A DNA stretch of 64,000 bases from Streptomyces exfoliatus. GTDB lineage: Bacteria > Actinomycetota > Actinomycetes > Streptomycetales > Streptomycetaceae. The position numbers and the translations under genes are program-made. Positions 33,276 through 41,212 of this stretch are shown piece by piece (the first letter of the stretch is position 1; each line of letters opens with the position of its first letter). The stretch covers positions 186,001-250,000 of the forward strand of contig NZ_JNZP01000015.1 of assembly GCF_000725545.1 (NCBI RefSeq), given 5' to 3'. Under the pieces are notes generated by a model. The model saw only the letters and a program-made list of their open reading frames with translations, ran no database searches and was not told where the DNA came from.

Positions 33276-34472
33276 TCAGAGGAGATGGGCCGGGGTGCCG
33301 ACGGGCAGGATAAATCGGAACTCGGCCCCGCCCCGGGGGCCCCTTCCGACGGTGATGGTTCCGCCGTGGGCCTCGACGACGCCCTTGACGATGTAGAGCC
33401 CGAGCCCGGTGCCGCCGCGTTTGCTGCCTCGCCAGAAGCGGGTGAAGACGCGGCTCATCGACTCCTCGGGGATGCCGGGTCCCTCGTCGCTCACGGTGAC
33501 CTCCGTCCCCTGTTCTCCGTCGTCGCCCGCCCTGGCGGGTGCCACCTCGATGGTGACGGTTCCTTCGCCGTGGCGCACCGCGTTTTCGAGGAGGTTGCCG
33601 AGGATCTGGTCGATCTTGTCGGGATCGGCCCAGAGATCGGGCAGGTCGGGCCTGATCCGTACGAAGAAACGGTCCGGGGACTGGCCGCCCGTGGTGTGCA
33701 CCTGGATGTGGCGGCCGATGGCGGCGGCGATGTCGACGGGCTGGCGGCGGACTTCGAGGCGGCCGGAGTCGATCCGCGAGATGTCGAGGAGTTCGGCGAT
33801 GAGCCGCTTGATGCGGCCCGCGTCGGCGTCGACGGTCTCCAGCATCAGCCGCTTCTGCTCGTCGTTGAACCGCTCCCACTTGCCGAGGAGGGTGGCGGTG
33901 AAGCCCTTGACGGAGGTGAGCGGGGAGCGCAGTTCGTGGGCGACGGTGGCGATGAGTTCGGCGTGGCTGCGCTCGGTGCGGCGGCGCGCCTCGGTGCCGC
34001 GCAGCGAGACCACGACCCGGCGGACCGGTCCGGTGGGGTGCTCGCGGACGTACGTGGCGGAGACGAGGACCTCGCGTCCGCCGGGCAGCAGCAGGTTGCG
34101 CTCGGGCTGGCCGCGGCGGATGGCGAGGCCGCCGTACGGGTCGGTCAGGGTCCACCAGCGGCGGCCCTTGAGGTCTTCGAGGGGCAGCGCCTGGTCGAGG
34201 GGGAGGCCGAGGGCGCGGTCGCCGGGGACGGCGGTGATACGGCTGGCGGCGGCGTTGAAGCAGATGACGCGGCCGGTCTCGTCGGCGACGACGAGACCGT
34301 CGGGCAGGTCGTCGGGGTTCAGTCCCCCGAACCCGGCGTTCTCGCCGGGACCGGCGCTCCCGGCGGGGCCGGGTGCGGCCTCGGGGTGCCGGTCCGGGGA
34401 CTCCTGGGACTCCGGCGCGCACGGCGGAGCGGTGCTCCGTGCCTGTGCGGGACTGTCCGTGCCGACCGTCAT
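33276..34472 (-). CDS. PAS-containing sensor histidine kinase (orphan)
   Basis: 398 residues, no membrane segments. A PAS domain covers about residues 50-155 (LPDGLVVADETGRVICFNAAASRITAV). The HisKA box is SHAELIATVAHELRSPLTSVKGF with the phospho-His, and the HATPase has N-box LLENAVRHG, G1 VSDEGPGIPEE and G2 GTGLGLYIVK. No response-regulator gene is adjacent, so its partner is elsewhere. It reads on the same strand just upstream of pheS. A disordered Pro/Glu-rich N-terminus of 45 residues is present. The sensed signal is unknown. Confidence 0.93.
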   Translation of the reverse strand: MTVGTDSPAQARSTAPPCAPESQESPDRHPEAAPGPAGSAGPGENAGFGGLNPDDLPDGLVVADETGRVICFNAAASRITAVPGDRALGLPLDQALPLEDLKGRRWWTLTDPYGGLAIRRGQPERNLLLPGGREVLVSATYVREHPTGPVRRVVVSLRGTEARRRTERSHAELIATVAHELRSPLTSVKGFTATLLGKWERFNDEQKRLMLETVDADAGRIKRLIAELLDISRIDSGRLEVRRQPVDIAAAIGRHIQVHTTGGQSPDRFFVRIRPDLPDLWADPDKIDQILGNLLENAVRHGEGTVTIEVAPARAGDDGEQGTEVTVSDEGPGIPEESMSRVFTRFWRGSKRGGTGLGLYIVKGVVEAHGGTITVGRGPRGGAEFRFILPVGTPAHLL

Positions 34473-34552
34473 CCCCGTACCCCACCCCTCCGTGTAGCGC
34501 AGTGGGCCCCCGAGTGCGTCACTCTACTGGGCGGGGCGGACGGAGGGGGCCT

Positions 34553-35392
34553 TCAGGCGGAGGTTCGGGGGCGCTGGGCGCGGGCGGAGGCGTACAGGCA
34601 GACCGCGGCGGCGGTGGCGAGGTTGAGGCTCTCGGCCTTGCCGTGGATCGGGACGCGGACGACGGCGTCGGCGAGGGCCCGGGTCTCCTCGGGAAGCCCC
34701 CAGGCCTCGTTGCCGAAGATCCAGGCGGTGGGCCCGCCCATGGTGCCGGCGTCCAGCTCGGCGTCGAGGTCGTCCTGGCCGGCCCCGTCGGCGGCGAGGA
34801 TCCTTACCCCCGCGCTCTTCAGTCCGGCGACCGCCTGCTCGACGGGGACGCCGACGGCGACCGGCAGGTGGAAGAGGGAGCCGACGGAGGCGCGTACGGA
34901 CTTGGGGTTGTAGAGGTCGACGGAGGCGTCGGTGAGGACGACGGCGTCGGCGCCGGCCGCGTCGGCGCAGCGCAGTACGGTGCCGGCGTTCCCGGGGTCG
35001 CGTACGTGGGCGAGGACGGCGACCAGCTTGGGCCGGGACGCGACGATCTGCTCGAACGGCGAGTCGAGGAACCGGCAGACGCCGACGAGCCCCTGCGGGG
35101 TCACGGTCTGGGAGACCTCGGCGAGGACGGCGTCGGACGCGTGATGGACGCGGGCACCGGAGGCGAGGGCGGCCTCGACGATCGGGGCGTAGCGCTCGGC
35201 GGCCTCGACGGTGGTGAAGAGCTCGACGAGGGTCGGCTCTCCGGTGGAGCCGCGGTGCTCGACGGCCTCGCGGACGGCCTGCGGGCCCTCGGCGATGAAG
35301 AGGCGGTCCTTGCCCCGGAAGTTCCGCTTGGCGAGCCGCCGGGCGGCGACGACGCGCGGGGAACGCGGGGAGATCAGCTCGGGGGTGACCAT
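34553..35392 (-). CDS. SpoU (TrmH) family RNA 2'-O-ribose methyltransferase
   Basis: 279 residues. The N-terminal substrate-binding domain has SPRVVAARRLAKRNFRGKDRLFIAEG. The SPOUT catalytic core follows: motif 1 VLAHVRDPGNAGTVLRCADA, motif 2 WIFGNEAWGLPEE, motif 3 IPIHGKAESLNLATAAAVCLY (the deep trefoil knot). It probably methylates 23S rRNA or tRNA. It lies downstream of rplT after a strong terminator, so it is probably expressed on its own, and upstream of the kinase gene by 80 bp. Confidence 0.93.
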   Translation of the reverse strand: MVTPELISPRSPRVVAARRLAKRNFRGKDRLFIAEGPQAVREAVEHRGSTGEPTLVELFTTVEAAERYAPIVEAALASGARVHHASDAVLAEVSQTVTPQGLVGVCRFLDSPFEQIVASRPKLVAVLAHVRDPGNAGTVLRCADAAGADAVVLTDASVDLYNPKSVRASVGSLFHLPVAVGVPVEQAVAGLKSAGVRILAADGAGQDDLDAELDAGTMGGPTAWIFGNEAWGLPEETRALADAVVRVPIHGKAESLNLATAAAVCLYASARAQRPRTSA

Positions 35393-35447
35393 GAGGTGCG
35401 GCGGTTCTCTCTATCGAGGGGGACGGCGGCATCGGGGGCCGACGCAC

Positions 35448-35481
35448 CCGGACCCGCAGGCGCACGCGCCTGCGGGTCCGG
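35448..35481 (-). terminator. infC-rpmI-rplT operon terminator
   Basis: A perfect 15-bp stem (CCGGACCCGCAGGCG at 35448-35462 with 35467-35481) and a 4-nt loop, 25 nt after the rplT stop. Confidence 0.92.
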
Positions 35482-35505
35482 GCAGAGGTACTGCGGCCTG
35501 CGAGA

Positions 35506-35892
35506 TCAGGCGGCGGCCTTCGGGGCGTTGACGTCGGCCGGCAGAGCCTTCTGCGCGACCTCGACCAGCGCGGCGAACGCGTTGGCGTCGTTGACGGCCA
35601 GCTCGGCGAGGATCTTGCGGTCCACCTCGATGTTGGCGGCCTTCAGACCCTGGATGAGGCGGTTGTACGTCATGCCGTTCAGGCGGGCAGCGGCGTTGAT
35701 GCGCTGGATCCACAGCTGACGGAAGTCGCCCTTGCGCTTCTTGCGGTCGTTGTAGTTGTAGACCAGCGAGTGGGTGACCTGCTCCTTGGCCTTGCGGTAC
35801 AGGCGCGAGCGCTGACCGCGGTAGCCGGAGGCCGCCTCGAGGATCGCCCGGCGCTTCTTGTGGGCGTTGACTGCCCGCTTGACGCGTGCCAC
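35506..35892 (-). CDS. rplT: 50S ribosomal protein L20
   Basis: 128 residues: [20 protein letters not shown], then [20 protein letters not shown], the full L20 pattern with a basic N-terminal arm that enters the 23S rRNA. L20 is needed early in 50S assembly and in other bacteria also represses its operon by binding the mRNA leader. Last gene of infC-rpmI-rplT. Confidence 0.99.
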   Translation of the reverse strand: MARVKRAVNAHKKRRAILEAASGYRGQRSRLYRKAKEQVTHSLVYNYNDRKKRKGDFRQLWIQRINAAARLNGMTYNRLIQGLKAANIEVDRKILAELAVNDANAFAALVEVAQKALPADVNAPKAAA

Positions 35893-35998
35893 TTGTTAAC
35901 TCCTTGTAGCGGGGTCGTGGTTGGACTCACACGACCCGAAAAACGAATGGGTCCCGGACCTGGCCGGTAGCCCTCGTCGCCGAGGGCGGGTGATCAGA

Positions 35999-36193
35999 TC
36001 AGATGCCCAGCATCTTCTTGATCTTGGCCGCGTCGCCCGGGGCCATCTCGGCGTTGCCGGTGAGGCGACGCGTCAGCTTGGACGACTTGTGCTCGAGCAG
36101 GTGGCGCTTGCCGGCGCGCTCGCGCATGATCTTGCCGGTGCCGGTGACCTTGAAGCGCTTCTTGGCACCGGAGTGCGTCTTGTTCTTCGGCAT
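35999..36193 (-). CDS. rpmI: 50S ribosomal protein L35
   Basis: 64 residues: [20 protein letters not shown], then [14 protein letters not shown], the standard L35 length and sequence. I chose ATG 36193, since the longer frame adds non-L35 residues. Middle gene of the operon; a 6-bp hairpin (CCCTCG/CGAGGG, 35971-35986) lies between it and rplT and may adjust stoichiometry. Confidence 0.98.
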   Translation of the reverse strand: MPKNKTHSGAKKRFKVTGTGKIMRERAGKRHLLEHKSSKLTRRLTGNAEMAPGDAAKIKKMLGI

Positions 36194-36315
36194 CGCGCCG
36201 TATCTCCTCGTCAGTGGCGCTCCCCCGGTGTGGGCACCGGACATCCGGGAGCGTCAATTCTTCGTCTGGTGGGTCCGGGCGGGCCCCAGGGCTGCCTGGG
36301 TGGCAGCCCGTCGGG

Positions 36316-36993
36316 TCACGCCTCGGGGTTCTCGGCCGGAGCCTCGACCTCGGCCTCGGCGACCGGAGCCTCGACCTCGGTCTCGTCGGCCGGGGCCTCG
36401 GACGTCTCCTCGGAGGTGACGCCCTGGCGCTCGGCCTTGCGTGCGGCCTGGGCCTCACGCGCCTCGGCCATGGCCTCGGTCTTCTTCTTGTGCGGGCCGA
36501 GAACCATGATCATGTTCCGGCCGTCCTGCTTCGGGTTGGACTCGATGAAGCCAAGCTCCTCGACGTCCGACGCCAGCCGCTGCAGCAGCCGGAAACCAAG
36601 CTCGGGACGGGACTGCTCACGACCACGGAACATGATCGTGATCTTGACCTTGTCACCCTGCTTGAGGAACCGGACGACGTGACCCTTCTTGGTGTCGTAG
36701 TCGTGCGGGTCGATCTTCGGCCGGAGCTTCATCTCCTTGATGACCGTGTGCGCCTGGTTCTTGCGCGCCTCACGGGCCTTCATGGCCGACTCGTACTTGA
36801 ACTTCCCGTAGTCCATGAGCTTGCACACGGGCGGACGGGCGTTCGCCGCGACCTCGACCAGGTCGAGGTCGTACTCCTGTGCGAGCTCCAGGGCCTTGGC
36901 AAGCGGAACAATCCCGACCTGCTCGCCGCTGGGTCCGACAAGTCGCACCTCGGGAACGCGAATCCTGTCGTTGATGCGGGGCTCGGCGCTGAT
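36316..36993 (-). CDS. infC: Translation initiation factor IF-3 (AUC start)
   Basis: Binds 30S and checks start-codon fidelity. 225 residues: [33 protein letters not shown] linker, and the C-terminal domain with [17 protein letters not shown]. The last 40 residues are an acidic Glu/Ala/Pro tail found in Streptomyces. The conserved N-terminus begins at ATC 36993, preceded by a perfect AGGAGG 4 nt away. No ATG, GTG or TTG is close in frame, so AUC is the start. Rare starts are known for IF-3 (AUU in E. coli) and allow autoregulation. Confidence 0.96.
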   Translation of the reverse strand: MSAEPRINDRIRVPEVRLVGPSGEQVGIVPLAKALELAQEYDLDLVEVAANARPPVCKLMDYGKFKYESAMKAREARKNQAHTVIKEMKLRPKIDPHDYDTKKGHVVRFLKQGDKVKITIMFRGREQSRPELGFRLLQRLASDVEELGFIESNPKQDGRNMIMVLGPHKKKTEAMAEAREAQAARKAERQGVTSEETSEAPADETEVEAPVAEAEVEAPAENPEA

Positions 36994-37291
36994 GGATCCT
37001 CCTAGGTAGCACCACGCGACCGCCTGGCGGACGGACGCGCAACGTCTGTTTCTGAGACCAACCGAGCCGGCACATGAAAAACGCCCCGGACGGGACACAG
37101 GCGGGGCTCCAGGGAAATACCGGAACACCGCCGCGGTCAACCGCGGGGCGCACATCGGGTGGCTCCATCGTCCGTACGGAACGATGGGCGCCACCTGACC
37201 GGTGACCCGCCACCCGCGAGGGTGGTCAGGTGGGAGTTCGGAGCCTCCACTTGTGGGCCGGGCACACACGTGTCCGGCCGGTCGTTACACA
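36994..37291 (-). ncRNA. Structured 5' leader of the infC operon
   Basis: About 290 nt from the promoter at 37292-37321 to the AUC start. On the minus strand it has the dyad CCACCTGAC/GTCAGGTGG (37191-37199, 37225-37233) enclosing CACCC/GGGTG, a nested hairpin CCATCGT/ACGATGG (37165-37171, 37181-37187), and a terminator-like stem with a T run (37077-37107). The length and structure suggest attenuation or L20/IF-3 feedback. Confidence 0.6.
37077..37107 (-). terminator. Attenuator-like hairpin in the infC leader
   Basis: On the minus strand GCCCCG (37107-37102) pairs with CGGGGC (37088-37083), followed by G and TTTTT (37081-37077). A U run after a GC stem is rare in this GC-rich genome. Confidence 0.62.
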
Positions 37292-37321
37292 AGGTTAGCA
37301 GGACCCGGCGGTCTCCGCTAA
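37292..37321 (-). promoter_or_regulatory. infC promoter
   Basis: Minus strand TTAGCG (37321-37316), 18 bp, TAACCT (37297-37292). It is divergent from the DUF1844 gene promoter. Confidence 0.5.
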
Positions 37322-37347
37322 CCGAGGACCGGCCTATCGTATGAGGC

Positions 37348-37725
37348 ATGAGCGAGACGCCCCAGAACGAGTCCCCGGACTCCCCCGACGCCCCTGACTT
37401 CGACGCCATGACCCGCGACATCGCGGAGGTCCCGGCGGTCGAGGTGATCGTGACGGTCGCCGTCAACCTGATGAGCGCCGCCGCGGTGAAGCTCGGGCTC
37501 ACCGAGGAGGGCGACAAGTACAAGGACCTCGACGAGGCGCGCAAGCTGGTGCACGCGCTCGCGGGTCTGCTCGACGCCGGCGCGACGGAGGTCTCCTCCT
37601 TCCACGCCGCTCCCCTGCGGGACGGCCTGAAGTCCCTTCAGCTCGCCTTCCGCGAGGCCTCCCTGATCCCGGACGAGCCGGGCCAGGGCCCGGGCGAGAA
37701 GTACACGGGGCCGGTGTACGGCTAG
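37348..37725 (+). CDS. DUF1844 protein
   Basis: 125 residues: acidic N-terminus, then VEVIVTVAVNLMSAAAVKLGLTEEG, DEARKLVHALAGLLDAGATEVSS, and a C-terminal tail GEKYTGPVYG. This is DUF1844, always beside infC in Streptomyces; its function is unknown. TATCGT at 37335-37340 lies 7 nt before the ATG, so the mRNA is probably leaderless. It shares the intergenic region with the infC promoter. Confidence 0.87.
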   Translation: MSETPQNESPDSPDAPDFDAMTRDIAEVPAVEVIVTVAVNLMSAAAVKLGLTEEGDKYKDLDEARKLVHALAGLLDAGATEVSSFHAAPLRDGLKSLQLAFREASLIPDEPGQGPGEKYTGPVYG

Positions 37726-37734
37726 GGGCTTCTC

Positions 37735-38466
37735 TTACTTTCTCACGTAGAAGGGCTCGCCCGGAGGCGTGGCCGAGGCCGGCAGGAGTGCCAGGTCGAG
37801 GCCCCGCACCAGGCGGGCCCTCAGTGTTTCGTCGGCGGCCAGGGCGCGGGCCACGCGCTGGGCGGCCTCCGCAGGGGCGACGTCTCCCGCGAGGACCAGG
37901 GCGAGGGTGCCGTCGGCGGCGCCGGGGCCCAGGTGGGCGCGGAGCACCGCGGGCTCGGCGGCGACGGCGGCCCGTACCGCTTCCCGTACGGCCGGGTCGT
38001 CGAGCGGGTCGGCGCTGGTCCGGCCCTCGGCGAGGGCGAGCAGCGCCGGGCCGGTCAGCTGGTACGGCACGGGGCCCGCGAGGTCCAGGACGACCGTGTC
38101 CGCCTTCTCGTGCGCGGCCGCCTGGAGCGCCTGGTGGAGCGGGACCGCCACGGGCCGGGCCTCGGGGTCCCAGAGGGCGAGCGAGGCGATCGAGGTGAAG
38201 GCGGGCAGGGCGCGCCGGTTTCCGGCCGTGAGGGTGGGGACCGCCATGTCGCTGGTCTTCTCGCGGCGCAGGCCGTTCTCGTCGGTCTCGACCTCGCCGA
38301 GGACGGCGACCACGGGGACGAGGAGCCGGGCCTCGCGCAGCGCGTCGAGGACCGGGCCGTGGGCGGTTCTGTCCTCCGCCCAGGCCGCGAGGGCCGCGGC
38401 GAGCCGCGGGTCGGCGGTGCCGTCGTCGTCGGAGAAACCGGGGTCCGGGATGTTCTTGAGCGCCAC
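37735..38466 (-). CDS. SseB family protein
   Basis: 243 residues. N-terminal SseB-like domain (LVPVVAVLGEVE, DMAVPTLTAGNRRALPAFTSIASLALWDPEARPVAVPL) and a C-terminal half with ALQAAAHEKADTVVLDLAGP. SseB proteins are associated with secreted or regulatory functions in actinobacteria, but this one has no clear role. ATG 38466. It is convergent with DUF1844. Confidence 0.82.
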   Translation of the reverse strand: MALKNIPDPGFSDDDGTADPRLAAALAAWAEDRTAHGPVLDALREARLLVPVVAVLGEVETDENGLRREKTSDMAVPTLTAGNRRALPAFTSIASLALWDPEARPVAVPLHQALQAAAHEKADTVVLDLAGPVPYQLTGPALLALAEGRTSADPLDDPAVREAVRAAVAAEPAVLRAHLGPGAADGTLALVLAGDVAPAEAAQRVARALAADETLRARLVRGLDLALLPASATPPGEPFYVRK

Positions 38467-38511
38467 GCACCGAGCCTAACCGGCGCGCGGGGACGCCCGG
38501 CCCGCCACCCC

Positions 38512-39678
38512 CTACGAGGTCCGGTGGGCGCGCCGTAGGACGACGGCTGTGAGGAGCAGCAGGGCGCCGAGCCCGCCGGCGAGCGGGGCGAGCAGCCCGA
38601 TGGGGCGGCTCTCCTCGGGGGCGGGGAGCGGTCCGGGGCCGAAGTACCGGCCCTTGTAGCCGGAGCTGGTGTTCTTCGGGTCGCCGCCCTTGAGCTTGCC
38701 GCCCGCCTCGATCGCGGCGGCCGGGTCGACCGTCCCGTACCCCTTGGCGTCGCTGCGGCCGCCCTTGGGGCGGCTGCGGGCGGTGTCGATGAGCAGCCGC
38801 TTGACCTGGGCGGGGGTGAGGTCGGGGTGCGCGGCGCGGACGAGGGCGACGGCCCCCGAGGCGAACGCGGCGGCGGCGCTGGTGCCCCAGCCCTCGTAGT
38901 AGCGGCGGTCGGGGTCGGCGATGGCGATGTCGACACCGGGGGCGCTGACGGTGGCGTACCAGCGGCGGGTGGAGAAGGAGGCGTGGGTGCCGTAGCGGTC
39001 GACTGCGGTGACGGCGATGACCCCGGGGTAGGCGGCGGGGTACGAGATGTGGTCGCCCTTCTCGCCGCCGTTGCCCGCGGAGGCGACGACGGAGACGCCC
39101 TTCGCGAGGGCGTACTGGACGGCGGCGTCCTCGCCCGCGTCGGGGTGGGCGGACTTGGAGTCGTCGCCCAGGGAGAGGTTGATGACGTCGGCGCCGTGGT
39201 CGGCGGCCCAGCGGATGCCTTCCGCGAGGGCGGCGCCGCGGGACTTGCGGGCCTTGTCGCGGGCCTTGTCGGTGCCTTCGAGAATGACGCGCACGGGGAG
39301 GATCTTCGCTTCGGGGGCGATGCCGAGGACGCCGTCCCGGCCGTCGTACCCGTGGCCGTGTCCGGCGATGATCCCGGCCATGGCGGTGCCGTGCCGGGCC
39401 CAGGCGCGGTCGCCCTTGGCCGCGCCGAAGCCGATGAGGTCGCGTCCCGTGAGGACCGAGCCCTCGAGGTCCGGGTGCTCGGCGTCGACTCCGGTGTCGA
39501 GGACGGCGACCGTGACGCCCTCGCCCTTGGTGGTGCGCCAGGCCTCGGTGGTGTGGAGCGCTTCGAGGCCCCACTGGCGGGCGCGGATGGTGTCGGCGTG
39601 GGCGGGTGTCGTGGTGGCGGGCAGGACGGAGAAGGCGGTGGCGAGGAGGACGGCCGCGGGGGTACGGAGGCGGGTCAC
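38512..39678 (-). CDS. Mycosin-like membrane subtilisin protease
   Basis: 388 residues. Signal peptide LRTPAAVLLATAFSVLPATTTPAHA, subtilase triad VAVLDTGVDAEHP (Asp), RHGTAMAGIIAG (His) and GWGTSAAAAFASGAVALV (Ser), and a C-terminal TM helix (IGLLAPLAGGLGALLLL) followed by RR. This is the MycP layout, a protease held outside the membrane. Start GTG 39678 overlaps the stop of the upstream gene (GTGA). No type VII secretion genes are nearby. Confidence 0.9.
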   Translation of the reverse strand: MTRLRTPAAVLLATAFSVLPATTTPAHADTIRARQWGLEALHTTEAWRTTKGEGVTVAVLDTGVDAEHPDLEGSVLTGRDLIGFGAAKGDRAWARHGTAMAGIIAGHGHGYDGRDGVLGIAPEAKILPVRVILEGTDKARDKARKSRGAALAEGIRWAADHGADVINLSLGDDSKSAHPDAGEDAAVQYALAKGVSVVASAGNGGEKGDHISYPAAYPGVIAVTAVDRYGTHASFSTRRWYATVSAPGVDIAIADPDRRYYEGWGTSAAAAFASGAVALVRAAHPDLTPAQVKRLLIDTARSRPKGGRSDAKGYGTVDPAAAIEAGGKLKGGDPKNTSSGYKGRYFGPGPLPAPEESRPIGLLAPLAGGLGALLLLTAVVLRRAHRTS

Positions 39679-41102
39679 CGGGCGCTCTTCTCCTTCGCCG
39701 CCGCGGCGGCGGTCGTGCGCAGCAGCCGTTCGATCCGCACCGTGATGCCCTTGGCCTCGTGGCCGAGGCCGGACTGCGCGGCGGCGTCGGTACGGCCCCG
39801 GGCCATGGTCCGGTCGGCGGGCTGCGGTTCCGCGACGGCCCGGCCGTCCGCGAAGCCGGAGACGGCGGTGACGACGACGGGCAGGTCGGTGGGGGCGTTC
39901 AGCCACCAGCTGGCGCGCTGGTCGGCGCCGAACCGGGCGGCGACGGTGCCGGGGCCGGCGAGGGCGGGGGGTACGTCCTGGCCGAGGCGGGTGGTGAGGC
40001 CGCCCTGGCCGAGAGCGCGCTGGGCGGTGACGTCGGCGCGGGTGAAGACGAGGCCGACGGTGATGACGCTGCTGGCGGTGGCGTCGGTGTAGGTGGCGCG
40101 CAGGACGCGTTCGCAGCCGAGTGGCCGGAGGGTGGCGAGCAGGCCCTTGGCGAGGACGGCGGGCGAGCAGGCGGCGTCCGGGGCGACGACGATCCGGGTC
40201 CAGGTGCGTGCGGCCGCGCCTGGGCCCGCTGCGGGGCCCGCGAGGGTGCGGGGGAAGAGGGTGTCGACGGGGGCGTTGTGCCAGAGCTCCATCGCCTCGG
40301 TGTAACCGGCGGGTTCGGGGCGCTCCCCGGGCTCGGCGGCGGCCAGCCACACTCCGGCGAGGGCGCCGCCGATGAGCCCGACGCCGAGGACGGCGCAGAC
40401 GGCGGCGGCGAGGTTCCGCCCGGTGCGCCGCTCGCGTACGGGCCGAAGGCGCGTGGTCGTCTCGACGGGCGCCTCGGGCGGGAGGGCGCCGGGAGTGGCG
40501 GCGCCGTAGGCGTAGGTGTGGCCGTAGGGCGGGACGGGGGGCCGGACGTGCGGAGGGGCGGAGGGCGCGGCGGCGACCGGTGCCTGTCGGGCGGGCGCCG
40601 GGCCGGCGGGGCGGCTGTGGGGCCGGGAGGGACCGGCGGGAGCCGAGGCCGGCAGAGGGGGCGTGCCGTGCCCCGGGTGCGGCGGAGTGGCAGCGGCGGG
40701 ACGGGCGGGCGCCGGAGCGGCGGGAGCCGGGGCAGCCGGCGGACGCGACGGCGCCGCGGGCGCCGAGGTGTCCGGCCGTGATGCCGGACGCGGCGCGCCC
40801 GGAGAGTTCGCGTCCCGTGACGCCGGGCGCTGCGCACCCGAAGGGTTCGCGTCCCCGGACGCCGGACGACGCGCGCCCGTAGGGGTCCCGTCCCCCGTCG
40901 CCGACGTCTGGCGTGGCGCACCCGTGGGCGCCGTGGGCGCCGAACCGGTGGGGGTGCGCGGCGCGCCCGGTGCCGTCTCCGTCGGGCGGATCACGCGGAG
41001 GCGGGCGGTGGTCTCCACCGCCGGCGGCTCGGGGGTGGCGGCGGTCGGGAGGAGGGCGTCCGTGATGCGCGACGCCGTGCCGGGGCGCTGCTCGCCGGTC
41101 AT
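39675..41102 (-). CDS. Proline-rich single-pass membrane protein paired with the mycosin
   Basis: 475 residues. The N-terminal 260 residues are low-complexity Pro/Ala/Arg (with 13-residue repeats at 76-114), followed by one TM helix (NLAAAVCAVLGVGLIGGALAGVWLAA near residue 270) and an external domain of about 200 residues with two cysteines. No known family is visible. Translational coupling with the protease suggests a shared role. ATG 41102 (MTGEQRPGTA). Confidence 0.72.
   Translation of the reverse strand: MTGEQRPGTASRITDALLPTAATPEPPAVETTARLRVIRPTETAPGAPRTPTGSAPTAPTGAPRQTSATGDGTPTGARRPASGDANPSGAQRPASRDANSPGAPRPASRPDTSAPAAPSRPPAAPAPAAPAPARPAAATPPHPGHGTPPLPASAPAGPSRPHSRPAGPAPARQAPVAAAPSAPPHVRPPVPPYGHTYAYGAATPGALPPEAPVETTTRLRPVRERRTGRNLAAAVCAVLGVGLIGGALAGVWLAAAEPGERPEPAGYTEAMELWHNAPVDTLFPRTLAGPAAGPGAAARTWTRIVVAPDAACSPAVLAKGLLATLRPLGCERVLRATYTDATASSVITVGLVFTRADVTAQRALGQGGLTTRLGQDVPPALAGPGTVAARFGADQRASWWLNAPTDLPVVVTAVSGFADGRAVAEPQPADRTMARGRTDAAAQSGLGHEAKGITVRIERLLRTTAAAAAKEKSAR
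40761..40877 (-). repeat. 39-bp coding repeats (13 residues, 3 copies)
   Basis: Three in-frame units of 13 residues beginning GARRPAS, GAQRPAS and GAPRPAS in the proline-rich tail, with a DAN motif in the first two. Confidence 0.7.
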
Positions 41103-41212
41103 CCCCGTTCCCCCCGCTCGTGTCGACAATGGCCGTCACTCTACGGGCTGTTCCCCCTGGCACGGGAACCCAGGGGCTACCCACCCGTAAACCCGTCTGG
41201 CAAGCTCGGGCC

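Noticed and set aside
38512..41102. Type VII secretion locus
   Set aside because: A mycosin-like protease is present, but no EsxA/B, EccC or EccD gene is found within the window.
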